From positions 1 to 54,929 of the forward strand of contig JBAZUN010000001.1 in the NCBI GenBank assembly GCA_041661365.1: a stretch of DNA of 54,929 bases, given 5' to 3'. This document shows positions 35,562-43,384 of this stretch, one piece after another (within the stretch, counting starts at the first letter, position 1; each line of letters starts with the position of its first letter). The translations under genes and the position numbers were made by a program. The notes under the pieces were generated by a model. The model did no database searches, was not told the DNA's origin, and saw nothing but the letters and a program-made list of their open reading frames with translations. The DNA is from CAITNQ01 sp041661365 (GTDB lineage: Bacteria > Latescibacterota > UBA2968 > UBA8231).

Positions 35562-36884
35562 ATGGAGGCGGAAACCTACCTATCCTCGGGCTCCGGCATC
35601 CGCACTGCCATTGAGAGACGATCGGTAGGGTGGGAACGGCTCGGTAAGCTGGCCAGGATCTGGATGCCCGGCCGACTGAAGGGAATCCAGGTAGGTCCAG
35701 AGCACGGCACACCATTCCTGGCGGCGACGCAGGTCTTCGACGTGCGGCCCATACCGCGAAAATGGCTCGCCATCGCACAGACTTCGGATGCGCAGAGCCG
35801 GTTCGTTCGTCCTGGGATGATACTCGTCACATGCTCCGGCTCAGTCGGTCGGCCGACGCTTGCTTACGCGATACACGAAGGCCTGCTGGTCTCCCACGAC
35901 CTGCTTCGCGTCGAGGCGCTTGACGCGCGCAACCTTGGCTGGCTCTATGCCTATCTGTCGGCCCCTCAAACCAGGGCGATAACCGTCGGCGCCCAATACG
36001 GCCACATCATCAAGCACCTCGAGGTCGAGCACCTCGCTAATCTGCCGGTTCCCGAGGTCGGCGACGCCACGGCGGCCGACTTCGGCCAGCGGGTCGCCAG
36101 AGTGATCGAGCTCCGAAACTCGGTGTCGGGACTCTGGGAACAGGCCGACCATAGATTTGCTCAATCTGTTGGGAGCATCGACGTGGCAACGTCGGTGCAT
36201 GGATTCACGGTTCGGGCTGACGACATTTCATCGGGACGTCGCCGGTTCGAGGCAAGCTACTATACACCAGAGGCCGCCGCCATCGCCGCAAGATTCGCCT
36301 GCTGGGAACGACTCGGAGACCTCACACAGAGGATATGGTGGATGCAGCGATTCCGGCGTCAATACGGTGAGGCTGGGATTCCGTACATGAGCGCCGATGA
36401 GTTGTTCACCGTGAACCCACTTCGGTCGAAACGGATCCTCATCGAACCTGGCGACACCGACTACACTGAGTACTTCGTGAAAGCTGGATGGATCGTCATG
36501 TCGTGCTCAGGGCAAGTCTACGGAATGAATGGTCAAGCCACACTTGTGTCCGAGTCGCACGAGAACGTGTTCTACTCGCATGACCTGATCCGTATCGCAC
36601 CTGACACCTCGAAAATCAGAGCCGGGTACCTGTTGATGACTCTCACTCACCGGACGCATGGCAGGCCGCTTCTCATTCGGGCCGCCTATGGCACCTCTAT
36701 TCCGCACCTCGATCCTGGTGATGTTGCCGATTTCCCAGTGGTTCGGCTGGGCACCGCGGCGGAATCCAAGATCGCCGACCTTGTTGAGAAGGCTACCGAG
36801 GCACACGCGGAAGCAGATCTACTCGAGCGCGCTATAGCTACCGACGCCGGAACCAACATCGAGGAGTTCATCCAGCGCCGTTGA
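35562..36884 (+). CDS. Restriction-modification specificity subunit (two target-recognition domains)
   Basis: The 440-residue DNA-recognition protein partners the methylase/nuclease upstream. Two similar halves are visible, at about 1-215 and 225-440. Each has a recognition domain (FVRPGMILVTCSGSVGRPTL in the first, FVKAGWIVMSCSGQVYGMNG in the second) followed by a helical spacer (FGQRVARVIELRNSVSGL; LVEKATEAHAEADLLERA), as in HsdS. The two domains would read the two halves of a split site. ATG 35562 is chosen for the AGGA eight bases upstream; GTG 35526 is possible. A stronger GGGAGGA at 35490 points to a short out-of-frame frame, so a small frameshift at the start cannot be excluded. Confidence 0.85.
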   Translation: MEAETYLSSGSGIRTAIERRSVGWERLGKLARIWMPGRLKGIQVGPEHGTPFLAATQVFDVRPIPRKWLAIAQTSDAQSRFVRPGMILVTCSGSVGRPTLAYAIHEGLLVSHDLLRVEALDARNLGWLYAYLSAPQTRAITVGAQYGHIIKHLEVEHLANLPVPEVGDATAADFGQRVARVIELRNSVSGLWEQADHRFAQSVGSIDVATSVHGFTVRADDISSGRRRFEASYYTPEAAAIAARFACWERLGDLTQRIWWMQRFRRQYGEAGIPYMSADELFTVNPLRSKRILIEPGDTDYTEYFVKAGWIVMSCSGQVYGMNGQATLVSESHENVFYSHDLIRIAPDTSKIRAGYLLMTLTHRTHGRPLLIRAAYGTSIPHLDPGDVADFPVVRLGTAAESKIADLVEKATEAHAEADLLERAIATDAGTNIEEFIQRR

Positions 36885-36934
36885 GTGAAACGTTAACGGA
36901 GCACCGTGGGTGCGACGAGGTGAGACCAGCCCCC

Positions 36935-36962
36935 TGATATGATGGCGACTTACAAACGCCAT
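36935..36962 (+). promoter_or_regulatory. Extended -10 promoter with overlapping inverted repeat
   Basis: TGATATGAT (36935-36943) is an extended -10 box. Start-site-proximal bases are covered by ATGGCG (36942-36947) and CGCCAT (36957-36962), a perfect 6-bp inverted repeat with a nine-base spacer. A repressor bound there would block the promoter of the two-gene unit at 37019. No clear -35 is visible. Confidence 0.4.
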
Positions 36963-37018
36963 TTCGCCGAGGGCAAGATGTACCGGCGCGTGCCTCGCTG
37001 GCGAGGAGGTTCTGCACT

Positions 37019-38158
37019 TTGGACAATCCCAGCATGAGTCACCTTTCGGAGTTCCTCACGCCCCGCATGGTGGGCCAGCGTTTCTCGGATCATACGATTC
37101 CCCTTGAGTTCCTTCGAGACCTTTCCGCGCTTGAGGAGATGGTCATAGAGGTCGCCAAATGGCGGTTTATCGAGGAACATCCAGACCGGAAGCGCATCCC
37201 CCGGGGCTTCACGGACGGTGTCTCGCTGAAGCTGAGCGGAATCCGGGAGGGGAGTGCCGTTCCCTCTATCGTCCTGTCAACGCCTCGGGATGGCCTCTTC
37301 CCTTCTCAGAACATACGCTACTTCGAGGAGGCCCGTGACTGTATCATCAGTGCCATCGATGCTGCTGAGCACGACGGTGCCGTTACCCACCATCTACCAC
37401 GCAAGCTGTTGGGGTATTTTGACAAGATGGGAAGGGGGTTAAGGGAGGATGAAGCCATCGAGTTCACCCCCCCGGGGAATGGACGTGTTGCCCATCTTAC
37501 CAAGCCCATCCGCCGACGGCTACTAGAGGCGTCCGATGCCGAAGACCGAACCGAAGAGGTCAGTCTCCGTGGCTCAGTTCCTGAGGCTGACCAGGAACGG
37601 AAGAGCTTTCAACTGCACGTGATCGGCGGCCCAAGAGTTGGGGCTCCCCTGGAACCGCAACACCTACCGACAGTTCTTGAGGCATTCGCTGGGTACAATC
37701 AAGGGGTTCACGTCTTGTTACAGGGAATTGGCCGTTATAATCGTCAGAATCGCCTCCAAAAGGTGGACTCCGTGGAACACATCAACGTGCTGGATCCGTG
37801 CGACGTTGCTTCCAGACTTGAGGAGCTGAAGGAACTCGGTGAGGGCTGGCTTGACGGCCATGGTGTCGCGCCTTCAAGAGAAGGCATTGACTGGCTGGCG
37901 CAGCGCTTCGACAAGTCCTACAGTGATGAGCTACCCGTGCCTTACCTGTACCCCACGGCGGAGGGGGGCGTGCAGGCGGAATGGAGCCTTGGTTCCCACG
38001 AGGTGTCTCTAACAATCGATCTCGCCACGCACCAGGCTCAATGGCATGCGGTGGCGGTAGCGACCGAACAAGTAGAGGTTCAGGGCCTCATGCTTGATGA
38101 GGTTTCGGCTTGGGACTGGTTACAAAGCCAATTGATAGCCCTCGGCGGCGACCAGTGA
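37019..38158 (+). CDS. Uncharacterised protein, first gene of a two-gene unit
   Basis: The 379-residue soluble protein shows no signal peptide or membrane segment and no motif I can name. The N-terminal third is helical (FLRDLSALEEMVIEVAKWRF). The middle is charged. The C-terminal third has a conserved-looking stretch, LEELKELGEGWLDGHG, then LPVPYLYPTAEGGVQAEWSL and HEVSLTIDL. I have an impression of similar uncharacterised proteins in other bacteria, but cannot verify it. TTG 37019 is supported by GAGGAGG at 37003-37009; ATG 37034 is the alternative. Its TGA overlaps the ATG of the next gene (TGATG). It has its own promoter and lies directly after a restriction-modification system in less GC-rich DNA. 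Confidence 0.7.
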   Translation: MDNPSMSHLSEFLTPRMVGQRFSDHTIPLEFLRDLSALEEMVIEVAKWRFIEEHPDRKRIPRGFTDGVSLKLSGIREGSAVPSIVLSTPRDGLFPSQNIRYFEEARDCIISAIDAAEHDGAVTHHLPRKLLGYFDKMGRGLREDEAIEFTPPGNGRVAHLTKPIRRRLLEASDAEDRTEEVSLRGSVPEADQERKSFQLHVIGGPRVGAPLEPQHLPTVLEAFAGYNQGVHVLLQGIGRYNRQNRLQKVDSVEHINVLDPCDVASRLEELKELGEGWLDGHGVAPSREGIDWLAQRFDKSYSDELPVPYLYPTAEGGVQAEWSLGSHEVSLTIDLATHQAQWHAVAVATEQVEVQGLMLDEVSAWDWLQSQLIALGGDQ

Positions 38159-38547
38159 TGCTTGGCACCAACCTGCTGTTGCGGCAGATCCACCCGAACT
38201 TCGTGCAACAGGGTCGGGTCACTTCCCAGGCTTTCAAACCAACGCCCAAAGACGAGTCGCACCTCTCCGCGTACGACGGGAACCTGATCGAGCCAGAACC
38301 TGCGTGGCGGCACTACACGGAGCAGCTTGGGCTCTTGTCCGTTGGCGTACTCGGTGTCAGCCGGGAGGAATGCTCCACCCTTGGTCTGGTGGTCGTGCCA
38401 GATCCAGGTCTGTTCCCTGAGCACGTTCAGATCGACTTCTCTGCGCACACCAAAGCCGACGTGGAGGCCAAGGCCAAGATACTGAGGCATAAGGCGCACG
38501 CTCGGGGATGGTTGTACCCCGTCGACGGTCTGCTCCGAAGCTCCTGA
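38158..38547 (+). CDS. Uncharacterised protein, second gene of the two-gene unit
   Basis: The 129-residue soluble protein opens LLLRQIHPNFVQQGRVTSQA and continues AFKPTPKDE, LSAYDGNLIEPEPAWRHYTE, LGLVVVPDPGLFPEHVQIDF and ARGWLYPVDGLL. It has no known catalytic motif that I can see. ATG 38158 shares one base with the stop of the partner gene, implying coupled translation and a fixed ratio. A large first and small second gene in a self-contained unit next to a restriction system could be a defence or toxin-antitoxin type pair, but this rests on context only. Confidence 0.65.
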   Translation: MLGTNLLLRQIHPNFVQQGRVTSQAFKPTPKDESHLSAYDGNLIEPEPAWRHYTEQLGLLSVGVLGVSREECSTLGLVVVPDPGLFPEHVQIDFSAHTKADVEAKAKILRHKAHARGWLYPVDGLLRSS

Positions 38548-38548
38548 T

Positions 38549-38637
38549 GGGGTAGTCGCTCACGAGCCGGATACAGCGCGAAGACCTGGGCCACTCTCCA
38601 TCCCCAGCGCACTCGTGGCCCTCAGCCCTTCTACCCC
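38549..38637. terminator. Nested inverted repeats between convergent genes
   Basis: GGGGTAG (38549-38555) pairs with CTACCCC (38631-38637), and inside it GGGCCAC (38588-38594) pairs with GTGGCCC (38615-38621). The structure separates the two-gene unit from the convergent catabolic cluster and could stop transcription from both sides. It lacks U-tracts. Confidence 0.35.
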
Positions 38638-39410
38638 TGATCGCACACCTCAAACGTCTGCCGCAGCGCCTCCATGGGATCGCCCTTGGGCGAGAACTCG
38701 TGGCCCACGTAGAGCTCGTACCCGGTGCGGGCGATGGCCCGGCAGATCCCGGCGTAGTTGAGCTCCTGGTCGTCGTCCATGTCCTTGCGGCCGGGGTTGC
38801 CGGCGGTGTGGAAGTGGCCGATCCAGCGGATGTTCTCGGTGATGTTGCGGATCAGGTCCCCTTCCATGATCTGCATGTGGTAGATGTCGAAGAGGAGCTT
38901 TACCCGCGGGCTGTTCACCTGCTGGCAGACGGCCACGCCCCAGGAGGTGTGGTCGCACTGGTACCCCGGGTGATCGATCTTCGAGTTGAGCAGCTCCAGG
39001 TTGAGGTTGACGCCCAGGCGCTCGGCGTGGGGCGCTGCCCTCCGCAGCCCTTCCACGGTGGCGGCGATGGCGTCCTCCTCGCTCTGCCAGGGCTGGCGGT
39101 TGCCGCTGAAGCAGATCACGCCCGGGATTCCGTGTCGCGCGGCGATCTCCACCGAAGTCGCCAGCTCGGCCTCGATCCGGTCGTGGTTCGATCGCTTGTT
39201 CAGGCCGTCTCCGAGGGAGGCATGGCCGACCATGCTGGCCACGGTCAATCGGTGCTGATGCGCCAGGGCCACGACCTCCTCGAAGTCGTCGCCCCGTCCC
39301 CACAACTCGACGGCGGCGTACCCGATCCGCGCGGCCGCGGCGAACAGCTCGTCCAGGGAGGTGTCGCGGGGCTTGAACAGGGGGTAGCAGATCGACTGTT
39401 TGATGCGCAT
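38631..39410 (-). CDS. TIM-barrel sugar isomerase/epimerase (hydroxypyruvate isomerase-like)
   Basis: The 259-residue cytoplasmic protein belongs to the xylose-isomerase-like barrel superfamily. Metal-ligand segments are LNLELLNSKIDHPGY (Glu), KLLFDIYHMQIMEGD (Asp and His), IGHFHTAGNPGR (His) and LYVGHEFSPKGD (Glu), in the order typical of hydroxypyruvate isomerase-like enzymes. It likely isomerises a keto acid or sugar derivative produced by the neighbouring enzymes. ATG 39410 has AGGAG upstream. It is the last gene of a minus-strand cluster, 57 bases after the double amidohydrolase. Confidence 0.85.
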   Translation of the reverse strand: MRIKQSICYPLFKPRDTSLDELFAAAARIGYAAVELWGRGDDFEEVVALAHQHRLTVASMVGHASLGDGLNKRSNHDRIEAELATSVEIAARHGIPGVICFSGNRQPWQSEEDAIAATVEGLRRAAPHAERLGVNLNLELLNSKIDHPGYQCDHTSWGVAVCQQVNSPRVKLLFDIYHMQIMEGDLIRNITENIRWIGHFHTAGNPGRKDMDDDQELNYAGICRAIARTGYELYVGHEFSPKGDPMEALRQTFEVCDQG

Positions 39411-39467
39411 GGGTCTGGCTCCTATGGCGGCCGCGGGACACGACTGCCCGCGTGTTGATGACAAGGC

Positions 39468-41072
39468 TCAGGGATTCAGGCTGTACTGCCGCAGGACGCG
39501 GCGCAGGTTCTCGCCCAGGATCAGCCGCTTCTGGGCCGGCTCCAGCCGGGCAAAGAGGATCGGTCCCAGGCCCCAGGCGATCGGCAGGTCCTGCAGGTCA
39601 GAGCCGAACATCAGGCGGTCCGCGCCGATCGCCGCCACCACCTCCTCGCAGGTGCGCGGGCCACACAGCGGGCAGGAGCAGACGTAGAGGTTGGGGTGGC
39701 GCTGCATCACCTCAACGTAGGCCGTGGTCGAGTGGCCGGTAAAGAAACAGGCATCGGCATAGGTGGAGACTAGCCGCTCGACCTGGGCCGCCGAGCCCCA
39801 GTGGTGGTCGAGGATGATCTGCCGCCGCTCGTGGGCCCACTGGCAGGCCACGTCGATGAGGGGGCCCTCCTCGGGATAGTCCTGGTAGTGGGGGATCAGC
39901 TTTACCCCGCGCAGGCCCATGGCCGCGCCGCGCTCGAGCTCGCGCAGCATGCCGTCCCGGCCGCGATGGGGGTTGACCAGGGTGAAGCCGACGAACCGGT
40001 CGGGGTATCGCCGGACCGCCTCGGCCACGTAGTCGTTGCCCGGCTGCTCGTCGCTGAAGACCCCGGTGAAGCTGAAGACGCAGGTCTGCTGCACCCCCAG
40101 CCGGTCCATGTCCCGGACGATCCCGTCCAAGGTGCAGTTGGGCAGATGGTAGTGGGTGGCCCGGCCTCCCATATGTCCGTGGTTGTCCCAGAAGCGCATC
40201 TCGGGCGGGCGAATCCCGGTGCGGGCGAAGGCGGCGAACTCATCGGCCGGCGGCGGCAGCTCGACCTTGACCTCGGGGCGAGGACCACACCAGGAGACGA
40301 GCCGGCGCAGGTTGCCGGCGGCGATCCTGGTCCGGTCGGCCTCGTCGATCTCGGCCGTGGCCAGCGGCGCTACGGTGACGTGGTGACCGAGGTACGGCCA
40401 GTACGAGCCGAAGATCAGACGGTCCGCGCCCCAATGATCGGTGATGTACTCGATCGCGCGGTGCAGCCAGAGCCCGCTCAGCTCCAGGTGCAGGTTGGGA
40501 CAGGCGTCCAGGGCGCGGTAGATCATCCGCTGGGCCTGACGGATGCGGAACTCGCTGACCACCACGGGCAATTGCGGCCAGCGCCGGCAGAGGCCGACGA
40601 CCGCTTCCCAGTCGGTGTGATCCCACCCCCAGCCGCCGCGGCCGACCTCGTTGTAGTCGATGAAGAGCGGCACCCTGGCCTCGGCGAACGGCCCGAGGAA
40701 GGGATCGACGCACCAGTCCTGCAGGGAGAACCGGTATTGCCGCGGATAGAAGAAGAGGGCGCCGACCCGATGCTCCCGCATCCTGGTTAGGAAGGCCTCC
40801 GGCGCCTCCTGCTCGTCATCGCCATAGGCTGGCAGCGCTGACCAGGCCGGTACCAGCCGCGGGTTGTCGCGGACAACCTCGAGAACCCGCTGGTTCCCCG
40901 GTTCGGGGTGGCCCTCGCGGCTGAGGCTGTCGACCACCAGGGCCTCGGCGATCCCGTAATGATCCAGGTCGGCCAGCAGATCTGCGGCCGAGTGCAGGCC
41001 GTTGGCCTGCAGCTTGAGGTGACGGCCCACGATGCAGGCCGCGTCGAAGAGGGGGAAGGGCAGGTCCGTCAT
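39468..41072 (-). CDS. Double-domain amidohydrolase (amidohydrolase_2-like)
   Basis: This cytoplasmic protein of about 534 residues has two tandem amidohydrolase-2-like barrels. The first half ends LIFGSYWPYLGHH and RIAAGNLRRLVSW; the second has DNHGHMGG, ILDHHWG, MFGSDLQDLP and ILGENLRRVLR. The repeated closing pattern (F-G-S, then G-N-L-R-R) shows internal duplication. The second half keeps more metal-binding histidines (HGHMG, HHWG, GHST); the first half appears depleted, so one domain may be catalytic and one structural. Single-domain relatives are about 270-300 residues and hydrolyse or decarboxylate aromatic or lactone substrates. ATG 41072 follows GGAG; ATG 41093 overlaps the previous stop (ATGA). 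Confidence 0.8.
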   Translation of the reverse strand: MTDLPFPLFDAACIVGRHLKLQANGLHSAADLLADLDHYGIAEALVVDSLSREGHPEPGNQRVLEVVRDNPRLVPAWSALPAYGDDEQEAPEAFLTRMREHRVGALFFYPRQYRFSLQDWCVDPFLGPFAEARVPLFIDYNEVGRGGWGWDHTDWEAVVGLCRRWPQLPVVVSEFRIRQAQRMIYRALDACPNLHLELSGLWLHRAIEYITDHWGADRLIFGSYWPYLGHHVTVAPLATAEIDEADRTRIAAGNLRRLVSWCGPRPEVKVELPPPADEFAAFARTGIRPPEMRFWDNHGHMGGRATHYHLPNCTLDGIVRDMDRLGVQQTCVFSFTGVFSDEQPGNDYVAEAVRRYPDRFVGFTLVNPHRGRDGMLRELERGAAMGLRGVKLIPHYQDYPEEGPLIDVACQWAHERRQIILDHHWGSAAQVERLVSTYADACFFTGHSTTAYVEVMQRHPNLYVCSCPLCGPRTCEEVVAAIGADRLMFGSDLQDLPIAWGLGPILFARLEPAQKRLILGENLRRVLRQYSLNP

Positions 41073-41089
41073 CGTTGCTCCGATCTGGG

Positions 41090-42217
41090 TCATGTTCTGC
41101 TGGCGGCAGGGGGCGGCAGCTCTGCCGGTGCCAGCCGCACGGCGCGGATGGTGAAGGGAGTGGGGTGGGGGCCTTGGTCCACCTGGTAGAAGACCACGAC
41201 CACCGTGCCGTCGGGGAGTTGGCAGAGGTTGGGGTACGCGGCCTGGGCCTGTTCCGACGCCTGGCCGAGTGGTCCGAGCAGAATGGCCGGACCCCAGGTC
41301 CGGCAGCCGTCCCCGGAGATCCGCAGCACCAGGTCCAACCGTTGCTGTGGATGGTCGTTGTAGACCACCGCGACCGAAGCCCCGTCGGCCAGCTTGAGGA
41401 GCGCGGACGGGCAGTTGTGGCTGGTCAGCGGCGACGGCTCGGGTGGGATCCAGCTCTGACCGCGGTCGCGGCTGCGGCTCTGCCAGAGTCGGTGCGTGCC
41501 GGTGCGGCCGAGGAGGAACAGCTCACCGTCGGGCAGCTCGACCACGGCCGGCTCGTCGAGACCGTTGGTGGCGTGCGCCAACGCGTCTCCGGCGCGCGTC
41601 GTATCCGCGTAACAGTCGCCGCCCGGGGTCCAGGTCTTGCCCTCGTCGCGCGAGATCAGCAGGCCGGAGACCAGGTCCATGGTCCCCTCGCCGTCGGCCG
41701 GGCGACCGACTTCAGCCGGCTTGTCCCAACTGTACCCCATGACCAGTGATCCATCGACCAGGCGCAGTCCCGGGGACACCATGCCCACGTAGTATTTCCG
41801 GTGCCTGGGCAGCTCCTCGACCGGGCCAAAGGTCCGGCCGCCGTCGGTGCTGCAGCGCCGCCAGAACCGGGTGCGGCTCAGATCCAGCACCTCGTTGTCG
41901 TGGCGCAGCGAGACGCAGAGGATCTGCACCGCGTGCTGGTCCACGACCACGAGGTTGGGGTCGGCGTACCCTTCACTCAGATCGCTTGTGGCAGGACCGA
42001 GCCGATCCCCGCCGAACAGGATGACCGGCGCGCCCCAGGTCCGACCGCCGTCCTCGGAATAAGCACCGACGGCGCAGCACGGGGCCTTCCCCCGCAAGCC
42101 GGTGAAGGTCGCCAGCAGACCTCCATCCGGCAGCACCACGAGGCTGCCCGGATAGGCGAACCCGGAGAACTCGGCTCCGGATGGGGCCGCCACGATGCAC
42201 CCTTGTCCGACGGTCAT
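41090..42217 (-). CDS. Sialidase-like BNR-repeat protein
   Basis: The 375-residue six-bladed propeller has Asp-boxes SEDGGRTW, STDGGRTF, SRDEGKTW and SRDRGQSW, as in exo-alpha-sialidases. There is no signal peptide, so it would act in the cytoplasm on imported sugar chains or function as a sugar-binding scaffold. The sialidase arginine triad and Tyr/Glu pair could not be assigned with certainty, so enzymatic activity on sialic acid is not claimed. ATG 42217 has AAGGAG upstream. The stop overlaps the amidohydrolase frame (ATGA), indicating one operon. Confidence 0.8.
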   Translation of the reverse strand: MTVGQGCIVAAPSGAEFSGFAYPGSLVVLPDGGLLATFTGLRGKAPCCAVGAYSEDGGRTWGAPVILFGGDRLGPATSDLSEGYADPNLVVVDQHAVQILCVSLRHDNEVLDLSRTRFWRRCSTDGGRTFGPVEELPRHRKYYVGMVSPGLRLVDGSLVMGYSWDKPAEVGRPADGEGTMDLVSGLLISRDEGKTWTPGGDCYADTTRAGDALAHATNGLDEPAVVELPDGELFLLGRTGTHRLWQSRSRDRGQSWIPPEPSPLTSHNCPSALLKLADGASVAVVYNDHPQQRLDLVLRISGDGCRTWGPAILLGPLGQASEQAQAAYPNLCQLPDGTVVVVFYQVDQGPHPTPFTIRAVRLAPAELPPPAASRT

Positions 42218-42376
42218 CGTTCTCCTTCCTCGTCGTTTCTGACTGAAGATTCACGTTTCGTAACCGCGCGCAATCTGGCCTTCCGGCAACCCGAATGTCA
42301 AGCTCGCCAGAGGATTGCGGAGGCGCCGGTACCTCCACTGGCCAGCCCCACCCCGCGCGGGGTAGTCGCCTCGGTT

Positions 42377-43384
42377 CTACTCGGCAATGATGCGGGCCTG
42401 GAGCGCCCGGGCCCGGAACGCTTCGCTGCCGATATCGCGGCTCGAGATGAACAGGGCCGCTTCGCGGGGGTAGAAGTGCGGCCCCTCGCCACCGCGTCCC
42501 CGGCCGCTGGCCACCATCACCTGCAGACCGGCGGGAAGGCGGTGGACCAGGCTGGGCGGCACCGTGGGGATCAACTCGCCGCCGGCCGGCAGCAGCTCCC
42601 GACCGTGACCGTCAAGCACGGCCACGGAGTCGGGCGGCAGGTCGAGCTCGGCATAAAACGATGAATCGGCCAGGGCCACGCGCTCGCGCTTGTAGTGGGC
42701 GATCGATCGACCGGCAGCATCTTGGTAGAGGTAGAGGGCCGTGTCGTGGTCGAGGGCCGTGCGCCCCTGGTATTCGCAGGACAGCAGGAGGAGGGTATCG
42801 GGCACGGTCATCTCGTACGGGATCTCGACCCGCGACGGGCAACCAAGATACGGAGGCACCATGGTGCTCCAGGTGGTCACGCACCCCTCAAACGATTCCC
42901 CCCATGCCTGCAAGGCAAGCCGACCCATGTCCACGGAGATCCCGCGCTCGGCCAGCAACGCCAGCAGATCCTGGGCATAGTGCCGCGAGAAGACCGCGAT
43001 CCGCAGGTCGTGGACCGACCAGGTGTACTTGCCACGGACTCGAAAGGCCGCGGTGATCTCGGGCGCCAGGGCGGCCATGGTCGGCGCTGGGATCCCGTCC
43101 GGGTGCCCTACCTCCCGGCCCGACAGGGTAAGGAAGCGAGACCCCAGGTGCCGGCGGCCGTGCTCGGCCAGGGCCTTCTCCTCGGCCGACTGATAGCACG
43201 GGTGGTAGACCACCAGGTCGGATTCGTCCATCGCCGCCAGGCCGGCGTACCAGCGAGGCAGCACGGTCAGCTCGTGCGCGTGGTATCGCTCCCAGCGTTC
43301 TCGGGGCATACTGGCGGGGACCCCCAGAGAGGCCGCGTAACAGCAGGGGTGCACCAGGAAGGTGAAACGCCGCGCCGTCGTCAC
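42377..43384 (-). CDS. Uncharacterised protein in glycan/organic-acid cluster
   Basis: The 335-residue protein is not recognised. It begins RFTFLVHPCCYAASLGVPAS and has ESDLVVYHPCYQSAEEK in the first third, a region reading VRGKYTWSVHDLRIAVFSRH, and a beta-rich C-terminal third without transmembrane segments. Several histidines and cysteines (HPCCY, HPCY) could bind metal, but this is only a suggestion. GTG 43384 overlaps the TGA of the upstream barrel protein (GTGA), so the two are translated together, probably as partners. A 159-base gap separates it from the sialidase-like gene. Confidence 0.6.
   Translation of the reverse strand: MTTARRFTFLVHPCCYAASLGVPASMPRERWERYHAHELTVLPRWYAGLAAMDESDLVVYHPCYQSAEEKALAEHGRRHLGSRFLTLSGREVGHPDGIPAPTMAALAPEITAAFRVRGKYTWSVHDLRIAVFSRHYAQDLLALLAERGISVDMGRLALQAWGESFEGCVTTWSTMVPPYLGCPSRVEIPYEMTVPDTLLLLSCEYQGRTALDHDTALYLYQDAAGRSIAHYKRERVALADSSFYAELDLPPDSVAVLDGHGRELLPAGGELIPTVPPSLVHRLPAGLQVMVASGRGRGGEGPHFYPREAALFISSRDIGSEAFRARALQARIIAE

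Noticed and set aside
36893..36904. 12-base match (TTAACGGAGCAC) to the right arm of copy E after the specificity gene
   Set aside because: No partner arm, no core and no hairpin nearby; a 12-base match is expected by chance in a window of this size.
41090..42217. Secreted sialidase
   Set aside because: Asp-boxes are clear, but there is no signal peptide and the catalytic residues could not be assigned, so only a sialidase-like propeller is called.
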